Positions 1 through 11,065 of a stretch of 64,000 bases of DNA are shown here, piece by piece (within the stretch, counting starts at the first letter, position 1; every line of letters starts with the position of its first letter). The translations under genes were made by a program, and so were the position numbers. Source of the DNA: Terebella lapidaria. Its lineage: Eukaryota; Annelida; Polychaeta; Terebellida; Terebellidae. The DNA lies in contig OX424570.1 in assembly GCA_949152475.1 (NCBI GenBank), forward strand, positions 25,602,694 through 25,666,693. Direction: 5' to 3'. The notes below the pieces were generated by a model. That model was not told where the DNA came from, did no database searches, and saw only the letters and a list, made by a program, of their open reading frames with translations.

Positions 1-2974
1 CAAAGGATTGTGTTTGCACAATCAATGTCACAACGTATGCTAAGTAAACTTTCATTACTCCTGTGTCTGGATTACTTTTCTACACTAATGAATGCCACTG
101 TCGAAAAGAGACCCAAATACAACACGTGGCTGTAGTATGGGTGAATTGGGAAAACCATTGCTGATCAATTATTTCAAATACGTAATCAACTGTGGAGGAA
201 ATATGAGAATCACCATCAACAACATAACTTGGGAGAACAGAAGGACTGCAGCTGATTGATGCTGACGACACAGGTGAAGTAAGACTGACGTGGTCTGACA
301 CACTTGTGATAATAAATGTAATGTCAAAACATGATGAAGGAACATGTGTGTGTCTCGAAATATTTTCATCATTTTTCCTCAATCATTTGTCAGCATCAAC
401 ACAGTGACAGTGTTATGTCCTCCGTGTTCTTATATTTCGTTTTCATCCACACAGTTTGTGCACATTAACTATGAATATCCGCCAGCAGTGAGATATCTTC
501 TGTGCTTGTTTAATGGACTGACGTACTCATGTTACATCCATCCGGAACTGAGATTAAAGCATTTGAAATAACCGTCGTCTATCGAACGATGAGTTTTGCA
601 ACTGGATCATGCAACTTTGCACTTGGAGTGGCAACAAGATAAGGGCATTCACACGAAAACATTAAATCATTCACTTTCCCAGACAAAAACAGGAACTGAT
701 ATTCACTTTCGGCAGGAATTGTGCCATGTTTCATTTTATAGTGTCCCCATGAAAAAAAATTTATATGGACATAAAAATAGGGTTCATCCAGGGTTCATCC
801 AGTTCCTACTGCGTGTATATTATGATGTAAGGAGAGTGAATCCATTAAAATGAAAGCATTTTCATTATAACTCTTTTGTTCAAGTATTAACTGAAAAAGG
901 AATCAATGTGGCACAAATTTTGAACATTTTTGTGTGTGACTAGAAATTGAATTGCATTGATGACCATCGTTTACCACCACAATTGAATATGAACAAATCA
1001 CGAGCGAGCGAACATAGAGCATAATAAACTATTCTGTGGTCATTTTCTGGAAAATAAATGAATAAAAATACATAATTATGAAACAAACAAGAAAGCGCTC
1101 AATGATAATATATTCATATCGATTGATATCAAATATTGCTCCATCTATAAGGTCAAAGCAATAGTGATTTCAGGTAATATTTGGACCTAAATTGAATAAG
1201 ATCAAAGGGCAATACATGGTATATAAAATGCAGAAGGTGGTGTTCGCGAGATAGCATACAGATGTTCTCACCTGGGGCAACCCATCTTTTAGCATGCTCA
1301 GCAAGATTTTGACTTCTATTACATACACAGATGCACCATTCCCGTCCTATCATTCCCGTCGAACCCCGAGAAAACCTTTGTCCTGGAAACATAGCTCATG
1401 CTGAGCTATTGCAAACAGAGATTGAGCTGTGTTGATGACTCACAGCTTTTATTCAATCCTAATGTGAACATATATCCTCGTTACATGAATTTATGAGTGA
1501 TACCCGCGTGCCTATATCAATCACAGACTACTCTTCGTGACTACAGCTATATGTTCTTTGTTTCAGTAGAGGGTCTTTTGGGATTAATCAGATATCTATC
1601 GTTTACCCGTGCGGTATCCACATCATCTACCACGAGAACTTAGGCTGACTCACACCAATCACTTCATCGAATTGAACGATTATCCAATACTCGTTTGACG
1701 AAGTGAAGCGTTAAAAAATTTTCTCACATTACTGAAAATTCAAGAACACTGAAAATTAACACCTTGTGGATATTATAAATTATAGCATCTGAGAAAACAC
1801 TATAACTTCTTATAAATAATGCAACTCAAACACTTGTTGATGATAGCTTGAATTGGCTTGATTGTTCAAGGAAACACAGAGTACATGCATATCGAAGGCA
1901 ACAAACCAAATGATACTTTGCCATTTCTTACAGCCACTTGATATCCATAAGTTGATTCGAAGCTAAAAATGTACTTGTCGTCCACCCATACACTATTGTT
2001 GGTGTGGTGTTGTTCAATATTTGTAGAAGGAGTGTTCCAAGCGCATTGCTCCTTTATGTACTGTTGCTGATTCCTGCATGTCATGTATCAGACACAAGGA
2101 ACAAAACTCAGAATGTTAGGATTTACATTTTGTACACATGGTATAACGAAACTCGGGCATATTAGTCTGACTGTCAGAATATCTGGAAGATATGACATTG
2201 ACATTTGACTAAACATGTAAAGGTCAATCTATTGTTGCAATTGGTTGCAACACTAATATAAGACTTTACATTCTACATTGGATGCACATTACATTTGAGA
2301 ATACCTTTGATTTCAAGAGAGTTTTAAGCCTTCTTGCAAACAGCCTATGGGCCTGTCCTCGTGCACTTGCGGAACCGTGGATTCGTTACACATTCCACAG
2401 ATTAATTGAAAACCAACATATATCCTTCGAATGTTTTTTTTCCAGATTAACACACTATCCACCCAGGCATGGAATGGGAAACTGCTTACCTCAAAATGTT
2501 ATTATTCATACCATATTGCAATACTTTACCCTGTGCAATCAATGCTATGCCAGCGACTGTGCGCCTTCCTCCTGTGAACCATAAGATACATATTGGCTGA
2601 TATATTTGACGTAGATTATAAATCGGCCAAGCTGTTGATTATTCATTAGCCACCCGTAAGAACCTGTCTGGTCACTGACGATCCAAGTAGAAATCAATTT
2701 GAGACATTATCAAATGTTCTGCAAATTTCAAATTAGAAATTCAGCATAGTTCAATATATTGACAACTGCAGGACGATTTGTTAACTGTTGTTTAGAGCGA
2801 ACTCAAGAATCTATGTAGAAATAAGCACCTGAGGTATACTTCAACACGGTTTGCTACCTCATTGTGGGAGGATAGTTGACCAGAAAATGTGGGACACTTC
2901 GAGACACAAGATTATTTGACTATGGTGGTTATAGGTACACGCTAACAACCATAATCAATTTTGGACAAACAGTA
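1..2974 (+). repeat. Segmental direct duplication, copy A (5' end outside the window)
   Basis: This block is repeated in the same orientation at 4608-7530. The part from about 1400 to 2600 matches 5960-7140 almost base for base. The first 1.4 kb is more diverged and has small indels, for example about 40 extra bases near 1300 in this copy. The copies part company just after the string acaaacagta (ending near 2974 here and 7530 in copy B). Two open frames inside it (1866-2084 minus, 2282-2584 plus) are open in both copies, but I recognise no protein family in either and the identity extends well beyond them. I treat the block as non-coding repeat. Confidence 0.85.
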
Positions 2975-3705
2975 TGTTGCAGGGTTGCGTTATGATCATC
3001 ACCCGCATATATGCTATTTTCGGTGACTACCGTTTGAGTGTTACCATCTCTCTCGCCACCATTGTTGTTGTGACTTGTTCAGCATCGGAAAGTGCTGTAT
3101 AGAAGCATCGAACAACATCGTTGTCATCCTGTTGTCTACTGCTTTCGTTTCCCACTATTTGCTGTCATTTATGTCTCGTAAGTAGTTTAGATGTATATTT
3201 TGTTCCATGTAGTTTTATTCGAGGTATTTTGCGTGGTGAACTTAGTCACATGGTTCATCGTCTATCAGTCATTTATCATCATAGGTTATTTACCATATAA
3301 CCATTGACATTGTATTTTAGATCATACGCGTGCCGTCCTGCTGCATAGGTCAAGGGCCTAAACTCTAACCTCCACACACTGGGGTAAGAACATGCTAATA
3401 TTCGGTGTATAATGCACATAAGATGAATGAATGAACGAATGAATGAATGAATGCTGGTATGTATGTAACTATTAGAAATCCCATATTATGAACTTGTGGT
3501 ATATGTATCGGTTATCGGTAAAGTAAATATCGATTGAGAATTGAGCCGTACATTCGGAGTATAACCACTGACACTTGTTGTATTTTATATATTTGCAGGG
3601 TAGTTTTGTACATTGGTACAAACCCGTACGTCAATTTGAATAAAGTCGATTAAAGGGACATCGAACTCCGAGTTGCTTGTTATACAGCACAACACACACC
3701 CATTA
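2975..3705. other. No gene seen; short GAAT microsatellite
   Basis: Between copy A and the tRNA cluster I find no recognisable coding frame. The only structure is a GAAT tetranucleotide run at about 3423-3453 with one interrupting unit. Confidence 0.6.
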
Positions 3706-3708
3706 CAT

Positions 3709-3757
3709 TGGAGTCTCCAGGGAGGATCGAACTCCCGACCCCTGGTTTACAAAGGCC
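3709..3757 (-). pseudogene. 3' half of a tRNA-Thr(TGT), truncated
   Basis: The reverse complement reads as anticodon loop (TTTGTAA), anticodon-stem 3' strand, variable loop, T-arm with the B-box-like GAGTTCGATCC, acceptor 3' strand and a genomic CCA. The anticodon TGT lies at 3749-3751. Homology to tRNA-Thr stops in the anticodon stem: the 5' strand that should pair with CCAGG is replaced by unrelated sequence, so the D-arm and 5' acceptor strand are missing. It lies head to head with the tRNA-Lys-like gene at 3777. Confidence 0.6.
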
Positions 3758-3776
3758 CGGTTCAAAGACAGGTATG

Positions 3777-3849
3777 GCCCGGTTAGCTCAGTCGGTAGAG
3801 CATGGGACTCTTAATCCCAGGGTCGTGGGTTCGAGACCCACATTGGGCG
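3777..3849 (+). tRNA. tRNA-Lys (anticodon CTT), possibly a tRNA-derived pseudogene
   Basis: A 73-base cloverleaf can be drawn by eye. The acceptor GCCCGGT pairs with ATTGGGC through two G-U pairs, and the discriminator base is G. The A box is TAGCTCAGTCGG and the B box GGTTCGAGACC. The anticodon stem TGGGA/TCCCA closes loop CTCTTAA, giving anticodon CTT at 3810-3812, which reads lysine AAG codons. Two oddities weaken the call of a working gene. The genome carries CCA directly after the discriminator (3850-3852), which eukaryotic tRNA genes normally lack. I also see no T-run of four or more for about 400 bases downstream to end Pol III transcription. It may be a retro-copied tRNA or a SINE head. 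Confidence 0.75.
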
Positions 3850-4129
3850 CCAATGTTACAGGGTTCGGAAAAATCCACTTGCCCGAGAGTAACTGGAGGT
3901 CATACTTCCTACAGGGGAAACTCTAAAAGTGCCTCGGATGCTCGCATTCTGGGAAATATATAACGTCTTATTGTTGAAATATGGGAATAATTTAAACATG
4001 AGAATCAATCGCATGTACTTCAAGGTATAGAAATATTACAACAATTTCATTAATGCTATAGACATACTCCTATTGCCAATTCATGGCTGATGTCCATTTC
4101 TCCACAACTGAGTTGATGGAGCAGCTATA

Positions 4130-4607
4130 CTGATAAGAATATTCAGCAGCAGTGATGTATATTTCGTGGTTATGTATTGGACTGATGTGGTATTGTTCCA
4201 TCCGCTGAAATTTAGACTAGGTCATTTGCAATATATATTGGGCACTTAGTTTTGTGACAGCATCATGCAACTTACACTCTGAGTGGTAACAAGGTAAGAC
4301 ATGTAAATGAAAAATAATAAACCGATCAGCTCCGCAGACAAAAAGACAAGTGAAATGAGCCAGAGATTTATTGCAAAACCCATCTAAGTGGACGCTCACA
4401 CAAAGCTTGTCCAGTAATGGAAACAAAAACTGAATTGTCAATTACCAGGCTGGGATGATGATACCGTCTCAACTCGTGCCAAGGAATGTCCTTGTTGCAG
4501 AAAATTCTTTGCAAGCAGACAAATAATCGTTATGACTTTCCGATTTGACTTATGTGTAAAAATAGCATGTTTAATTGCAGACCCCTGTTTAAATGCAGGT
4601 TCCTTGC
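4130..4607 (+). repeat. Diverged partial copy of the 1-7.5 kb repeat family
   Basis: The order of matching blocks follows positions 480-650 of copy A: cagcagtgatgta, then attggactgatg, then catcatgcaact, then gtggtaacaagg. Many substitutions separate them, so this is an older copy. It runs into copy B at about 4608. Confidence 0.6.
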
Positions 4608-7530
4608 CAAAGGAATGTGTTTGCACAATCAATGTCACAACGTATGCGAAGTAAACTTCAATTACTCCTGTGTCTCGATTACCTTCCTACACTAATGAAT
4701 GTCACTGGCAAAAAGAGACCCATATACAACACGTGGCTGTACCATGAGTAAAGTAGGAAAACCATTGCTGATCAGTTATTTCAAATACGTAGAAGAAATT
4801 TGAGAACCACCATCAACAACATAACTTGGGAGAACAAAAGAACTGCAGCTGATTGATGCTGACGGAACAGGTGAAGTAAGACTGACATGTTAAGACACTT
4901 TTGTAATAATACATTACAGTGTCAAAACATGATGAACTTGTGTGTGTCTCAAAATATTTCCATCATTTTTCCTCAATCATTTGGCAATATAAACACAGTG
5001 ACAGAGTTATATCATCCGTGTTCTTATATCTCGTTTTCATCCACGCATTTTGTGCACATTTACTATGAATATCCGCCAGCAGTGAAGTATCTTTTGTGCT
5101 TGTTTAATGGACTGACGTACTTTTGTTACATCCATCAGGAACTGAGACTCCGGCATTTGAAATAGCCGTCGTCTATCGAACAATGAGTTTTGCAACTGGA
5201 CCATGCAACTTTGCACGTGCAGTGGCAACAAGATAAGGGCATTCACATGGAAAACATTAAATCATTCAGTTTCCCAGACAAAAACAGGGACTGATATTCA
5301 CTTTCCGCAGGAATTGTGCCATGTTTCATTTTATAGTATCCCCACGAAAAAAAAAACCCATTTATATGGACATAAAAATAGGGTTCTTCCAGTTCCTGGA
5401 TGAAATCTTACGTGTATGTTATGATGTAAGGAGAGTGAATCAATTAAAATGAAAGCATTCTCATTATATCACTTTTGTTCAAGTATTAACTGAAAGAAGA
5501 ATCAATGTGGCACAAATTTTGAACATTTTTGTTGTGTGACTAGAAATTGAATTGCATTGATGACCATCGTTTACCGCCACAATTGACTATGGACAAATCA
5601 CGATCGAACATAGAGCATAATAAATTGGATATTCTGGAAACTAAATGAATAAAAATACATAATTATGAAACAAACAAGAAAGCGTTCAATGATATTAATA
5701 TATTCATATCCATTTATATCAAATATTGTTCCATCTATAAGGTCAAAACAATAGTAATTTCAGGTAATATTTGGACCTAAATTGAATGAGATCAAAGGGC
5801 AATACATGGTATATAAAATGCAGAAGGTGATGTTCGCGAGATATCATACAAAAGTTCTCACCTGGGGCAACCCATCTTTTAGCATGGGGCACCATTCCCG
5901 TCTTATCATTCCCGTCGAACCCCGAGAAAACCTTTGTCCTGGAAACATAGCTCATGCTGAGCTATTGCAAACAGAGATTGAGCTGTGTTGATGACTCACA
6001 GCTTTTATTCAATCCTAATGTGAACATATATCCTCGTTACATGAATTTATGAGTGATACCCGCGTGCCTATACTAATCACAGACTACTCTTCGTGACTAC
6101 AACTATATATGTTCTTTGTTTCAGTAGAGAGGTCTTTTGGGATTAATCAGACATCTATCGTTTACCCGTGCGGTATCCACATCATCTACCACGAGAACTT
6201 AGGCTGACTCACACCAATCACTTCATCGAATTGAACGATTATCCAATACTCGTTTGACGAAGTGAAGCGTTAAAAAATTTTCTCACATTACTGAAAATTC
6301 AAGAACACTGAAAATTAACACCTTGTGGATATTATAAATTATAGCATCTGAGAAAACACTATAACTTCTTATAAATAATGCAACTCAAACACTTGTTGAT
6401 GATAGCTTGAATTGGCTTGATTGTTCAAGGAAACACAGAGTACATGCATATCGAAGGCAACAAACCAAATGATACTTTGCCATTTCTTACAGCCACTTGA
6501 TATCCATAAGTTGATTCGAAGCTAAAAATGTACTTGTCGTCCACCCATACACTATTGTTGGTGTGGTGTTGTTCAATATTTGTAGAAGGAGTGTTCCAAG
6601 CGCATTGCTCCTTTATGTACTGTTGCTGATTCCTGCATGTCATGTATCAGGCACAAGGAACAAAACTCAGAATGTTAGGATTTACATTTTGTACACATGG
6701 TATAACGAAACTCGGGCATATTAGTCTGACTGTCAGAATATCTGGAAGATATGACACTGACATTTGACTAAACATGTAAAGGTCAATCTATTGTTGCAAT
6801 TGGTTGCAACACTAATATAAGACTTTACATTCTACATTGGATGCACATTACATTTGAGAATACCTTTGATTTCAAGAGAGTTTTAAGACTTCTTGCAAAC
6901 AGCCTATGGGCCTGTCCTCGTGCTCTTGCGGAACCGTGGATTCGTTACACATTCCACAGATTAGTTGAAAACCAACATATATCCTTCGAATGTTTTTTTT
7001 CCAGATTAACACACTATTCACCCAGGCATGGAATGGGAAACTGCTTACCTCAAAATTTTATTATTCATACCATATTGCAATACTTTACCCTGTGCAATCA
7101 ATGCTATGCCAGCGACTGTGCGCCTTCCTCCTGTGAACCATGAGATACATATTAGCTGATGCATTTGACGTAGATTACAAATCGGCCAAGCTGTTGATTA
7201 TTCATCAGCCACCCGTAAGCACCTGTCTTGTCACTGACGATCCATGTAGAAATCAATTTGAGACACTATCAAATGTTCTGCAAATTTCAAATTAGAAATT
7301 TAGTATAGTTTAATGTATTGACAACTGCAGGACGTTTTGTTAACTGTTGTTGAGAGCGAACTCAACAATCTATGTAGAAATAAGCACATGTATACTTCAA
7401 CACTGTTTGCTACCTCATCGTGGGAGAACAGGTGCCCGGAAAATGTGGGACACTTCGAGACACAAGATTATTTGACTATGGTGGTTATAGGTACACGTTA
7501 ACCATCATAATCAATTTTGGACAAACAGTA
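4608..7530 (+). repeat. Segmental direct duplication, copy B
   Basis: This is the second copy of the 1-2974 block, in the same orientation and about 4.56-4.61 kb downstream. The two open frames of copy A recur at 6425-6643 (minus, translation identical) and 6841-7143 (plus, four amino-acid differences over 100 residues). Most differences in the latter change the protein, so I see no sign of purifying selection. Confidence 0.85.
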
Positions 7531-8640
7531 GAATAGTTGTCATAACTAACGATAAACCTGCATATTACTAACATGGTACAATACCAGTACACTAGTGATT
7601 TCCACATCACTAACATATGCTATCCATTACAATCCTTTTGATTGAAACCTACTCCTCAGCTGCCTTCCAATGTATTCATGGGCGTCCATTAACAGCCTTA
7701 TTACCAATATTAGTGCCCCTGACAACACAATGGGGCGATATGACAGTAAACAAAGCTAAGCATGCTCGCTCGGCTGGATGTTCAGGGCGACGTAGTCAAT
7801 TTTAGTCTTCCATATCGATGTCTTCTCTCGAGTATATATGCAGCTCAATAGCAATCTATCAACATAATTCACAGCTTGTCAACAACATGGATTATGGAAT
7901 ATATTATCAAAATAGCTACGTGATATTATCCATTAAAACCCTGGTATATCGGAAATGACACCCTCTGTAAATACTCTATACATACATACATAATTCATAT
8001 ATATACATATCGCGATCGACACTGAGCCCGCTTCATGGTGCTAGATTATTTGTTCTGTAGACACATCTTCCAAGAAACCAATTGACTTTCCGATGATGAA
8101 CCTGATACCGCCCCAGTGGTCAAAGTACAGTTCTATTGTTGTATTGATGACAATATCCAATATTGATGAATGTTGAAGATTAGACATAGAAGCAATATTG
8201 CGTAAGATAACAAGTACAACGAGGTATTGTGAGACTTTTCTATCTAGTTGTCAGATGCAAAAAACAATAGACTGGAACTCACGTAATATGTGTGTTCAGA
8301 TACGCATCATTGTCAAATTACAATTGCCATGCCACTACAGATATGTAATTGTTACCGTAATACCATGAAATGAGTTTGGAAATAAAAGGTCATAAATTTG
8401 ATTGTCATCCGTGCATCCTCCCCTCAGAATAAATACCTTCACTTTGCATCGTCCTCCAGTCAAGTACAACAATTATTTTTGTTGACCAACACATGACCAG
8501 TCTAATATTTGACTCACCACTCATGCCTTAAGTAGAATTCCAACGCCAGAGAGCTGCTTTCTAATGGAGGGCAATAGACATTCGAGCGAAGGAAAAAAAA
8601 AACAGTCTAATTAATATTGCTGGGGTCTCCAATGTTCCCC
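7531..8640. other. No recognisable feature
   Basis: This is AT-rich sequence without a credible exon. A short CATA/TATA microsatellite lies near 7980-8010. Confidence 0.5.
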
Positions 8641-8918
8641 CCCTTGTTAGTTACAATCTACCTTAGCCTTTATACTTTTGAATACGAACTCTTATACGAA
8701 AAAGGTTATCAACAGCTATCACGCTTCCCGTCTGCCTTAGTCACAGTGCATGTTTTTTTGTTAGTGTTAATTTTTGTCGGATCTTGTTAGTTACAACCTA
8801 CCTTAGTTTTATACTTTTGAATACGAACGCTTATATGAAAAAGGTGATAATTTGATACGGAAAAAAAAAACAGCTATCACGCTTCCCGTCTGCCTTACTC
8901 ACAGTGCATGTTTTTTTC
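8641..8918 (+). repeat. Two-copy tandem repeat of about 130-140 bp
   Basis: A block beginning cttgttagttacaatctacc and ending with the phrase cacagtgcatgttttttt occurs at 8641-8760 and again at about 8782-8918. The second copy has about 20 inserted bases, including a poly-A run, before cagctatcacgcttcccgtc. Confidence 0.8.
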
Positions 8919-9619
8919 TGTGGTCCCCTTGAAACTAACTGATGGGAGTAATTTACATAATTTCATTAGTTCATACATTGTCATGGTCGGTAGGTAGTAC
9001 ACAACGCCAATTGAACCATTTCAGGGATGAAATAATTGAGTTCAACTTTAGCACAAATGTAAGGTTTCTAACAGTACAATATCTCCTGAATGATTTTCAA
9101 TGTTGCTCAGTCGAGGCAATGCATTCCAAACCAAACTACAAGTAAAGTATTGAACATGCAGTAAAATGCCAACACACCGAGTTACTACACCAAAATCGCT
9201 AATAAAACTGCCACAATTACCCATTATTTTGGATACATTTATTGTACTTACCTGAACTAATCCAAATTTGAAGGTAACATCACATTGTCGCTTATCCGCA
9301 ATCAGTTCCAAAATTAAACGTTGGATTACAAACTTGGTAAGTCACATGTTAGATCCACATATTGTTTCATTACCATATTACTGGCAACGATATGACATCC
9401 GCATACCGTCTTTCCAGCTTTACAGTTTCCCTATGAGCAATGGTTGGATGAGCATGCGCCTTATATCCCACAACGCATATCGATCGACACCCCAGACAGC
9501 AGACTAATGAGAAGAACGGGCCGGGAGGTCGTACTTTATAGAGAGTTGATGAAGGGAAGTTGTCTCGTATGCATGCGTTCAGGGAATTATATAACGTATT
9601 GTTGTTGATACCAGGGAAT
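8919..9619. other. No recognisable feature
   Basis: Only short open frames without family resemblance are present. Nothing supports a gene. Confidence 0.4.
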
Positions 9620-9624
9620 CATTG

Positions 9625-9900
9625 TATCCCCCGAACAAAGTTCGGCGGATACTATGGATTTGGCTTCGTCGTCCGCGTCCGCGTCCGCAGAGATTTTCTT
9701 GTGAACGCGCTACAGGCCGCAATTCTCACCCGATCACCATTATTTTTTGCAGGCACATATATAATGGTAAGATCCCGACACCAATCGATTTTGGTTGCCG
9801 TGGCAACTGAATTGGTCGTTTGGGGACACATTTTGCATTGAAAACAGCCTGTTTGAGACACATGGCTTGTGAACGCTCTACAGATGGTAATTTTTGACGA
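9625..9900 (+). repeat. Repeat-like block with a CGAACAAAGTTCG dyad and CGTCCG run
   Basis: The block opens with the perfect short dyad CCGAACAAAGTTCGG, then a degenerate CGTCCG run (about 9667-9690), then cttgtgaacgcgctacag. That last phrase recurs in degenerate form at about 9866. The layout (dyad, then GTCC/GTC run, then AT-rich body) resembles the left end of the element at 19359. A 93-residue frame across it has no recognisable domain. Confidence 0.45.
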
Positions 9901-10129
9901 ATCTCGATAATATTTGGAAGTGTTGTTAGGAGGGGCTGTCACACGAAACCAATCGCTTTTTAGAATGATCATGTAAATATTAATATGTTAACAGCCTAAC
10001 TTATTACAGAATTTTGAAATATCCATTTTGACATGTACGATCATTCCAATAGCCTGTACAATGGAAGGTAATGACACTGGTTTCTTGTTCAGAATGGAGA
10101 ACTGAAGTTTTCAGTGAAAACAGGACAAT

Positions 10130-11065
10130 ATTACTGAATAAGTTAACATTAGTTTTACTAGTTAAGTCTATTATTGTCCACAATAAAAATAGTTAAGACG
10201 AGAAACGTTTATTATTAAGCTCAACAAGGTAAAGGTTTTGTCCAGTACAAATTTCATGGGTGTAACTGAATAAGTTAACATTATTTTTGATTGTTAAGTC
10301 TATTATTGTCCACAATAAAAATAGTTAAGACGAGAAACGTTTATTATTAAGCTCAACAAGGTAAAGGTTTTGTCCAGTACAGATTTCATGGGTGTAACTG
10401 ACCACAATAAAAATAGTTAAGACAAGAAATATTTATTATTAACCTCAACAAGGTAAAAGTTTTGTCCAGTACAAATTTCATTGGTGTAACTGAATAAGTT
10501 AGCATTATTTTTACTAGTTAGGTGTATTATTGACCACAATAAAAAATAGTTAAGTCTATTATTGACCACAATAAAAATAGTTAAGATGAGAAATATTTAT
10601 TATTAAGCTCAACAAGGTGAAAGTATGTCCAGTACAGATTTCATGGGTGTACTGAATAAGTTAACATTATTTTTACTAGTTTAGTCTATTATTGACCACA
10701 ATAAAAATAGTTAAGACAAGAAATATTTATTATTGGGCTCAACAAGGTAAAGATTCTGTCCAGTAGACATTTTATGTCTGTAACCAAATAAGTTAACATT
10801 TTTTTTTGCTAGTTAAGTCTATTATTGACCTCAATAAAAATAGTTAAGATGAGAAACAATTATTATTGAGTTCAACAAGGTTAAGATTTTGTCCGGTAGA
10901 AATTTCTGGGTGTAACCGAATAAGTTAACTTTATTTTTACATGTTAAGTCTATTATTGACCACAATGAAAATAGTTAAGACAAGAAATATTTATTATTGG
11001 GCTCAACAAGGTGAAGGCTTTGTCCAGTAGAGATTTTATGGCTGTGATCAAATAAGTTAACAAGT
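10130..11065 (+). repeat. Minisatellite, about seven units of ~133 bp
   Basis: The phrase aataagttaac recurs at about 10137, 10268, 10494, 10656, 10789, 10922 and 11051, with a partial unit near 10400. Each unit also carries ctattattg-N-caataaaaatag, a short hairpin, and the phrase aacaaggtaaagg followed by gtccagta. One unit near 10520-10580 has an extra internal doubling of the hairpin. No coding frame crosses the array. Confidence 0.85.

Noticed and set aside
2282..2584. 100-residue open frame repeated at 6841-7143
   Set aside because: The frame is open in both copies only because the duplication is young. Most differences change the protein.
9560..9841. 93-residue frame with a VRVRVRR stretch
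   Set aside because: The arginine-valine run is a translated CGTCCG microsatellite in a repeat-like block.
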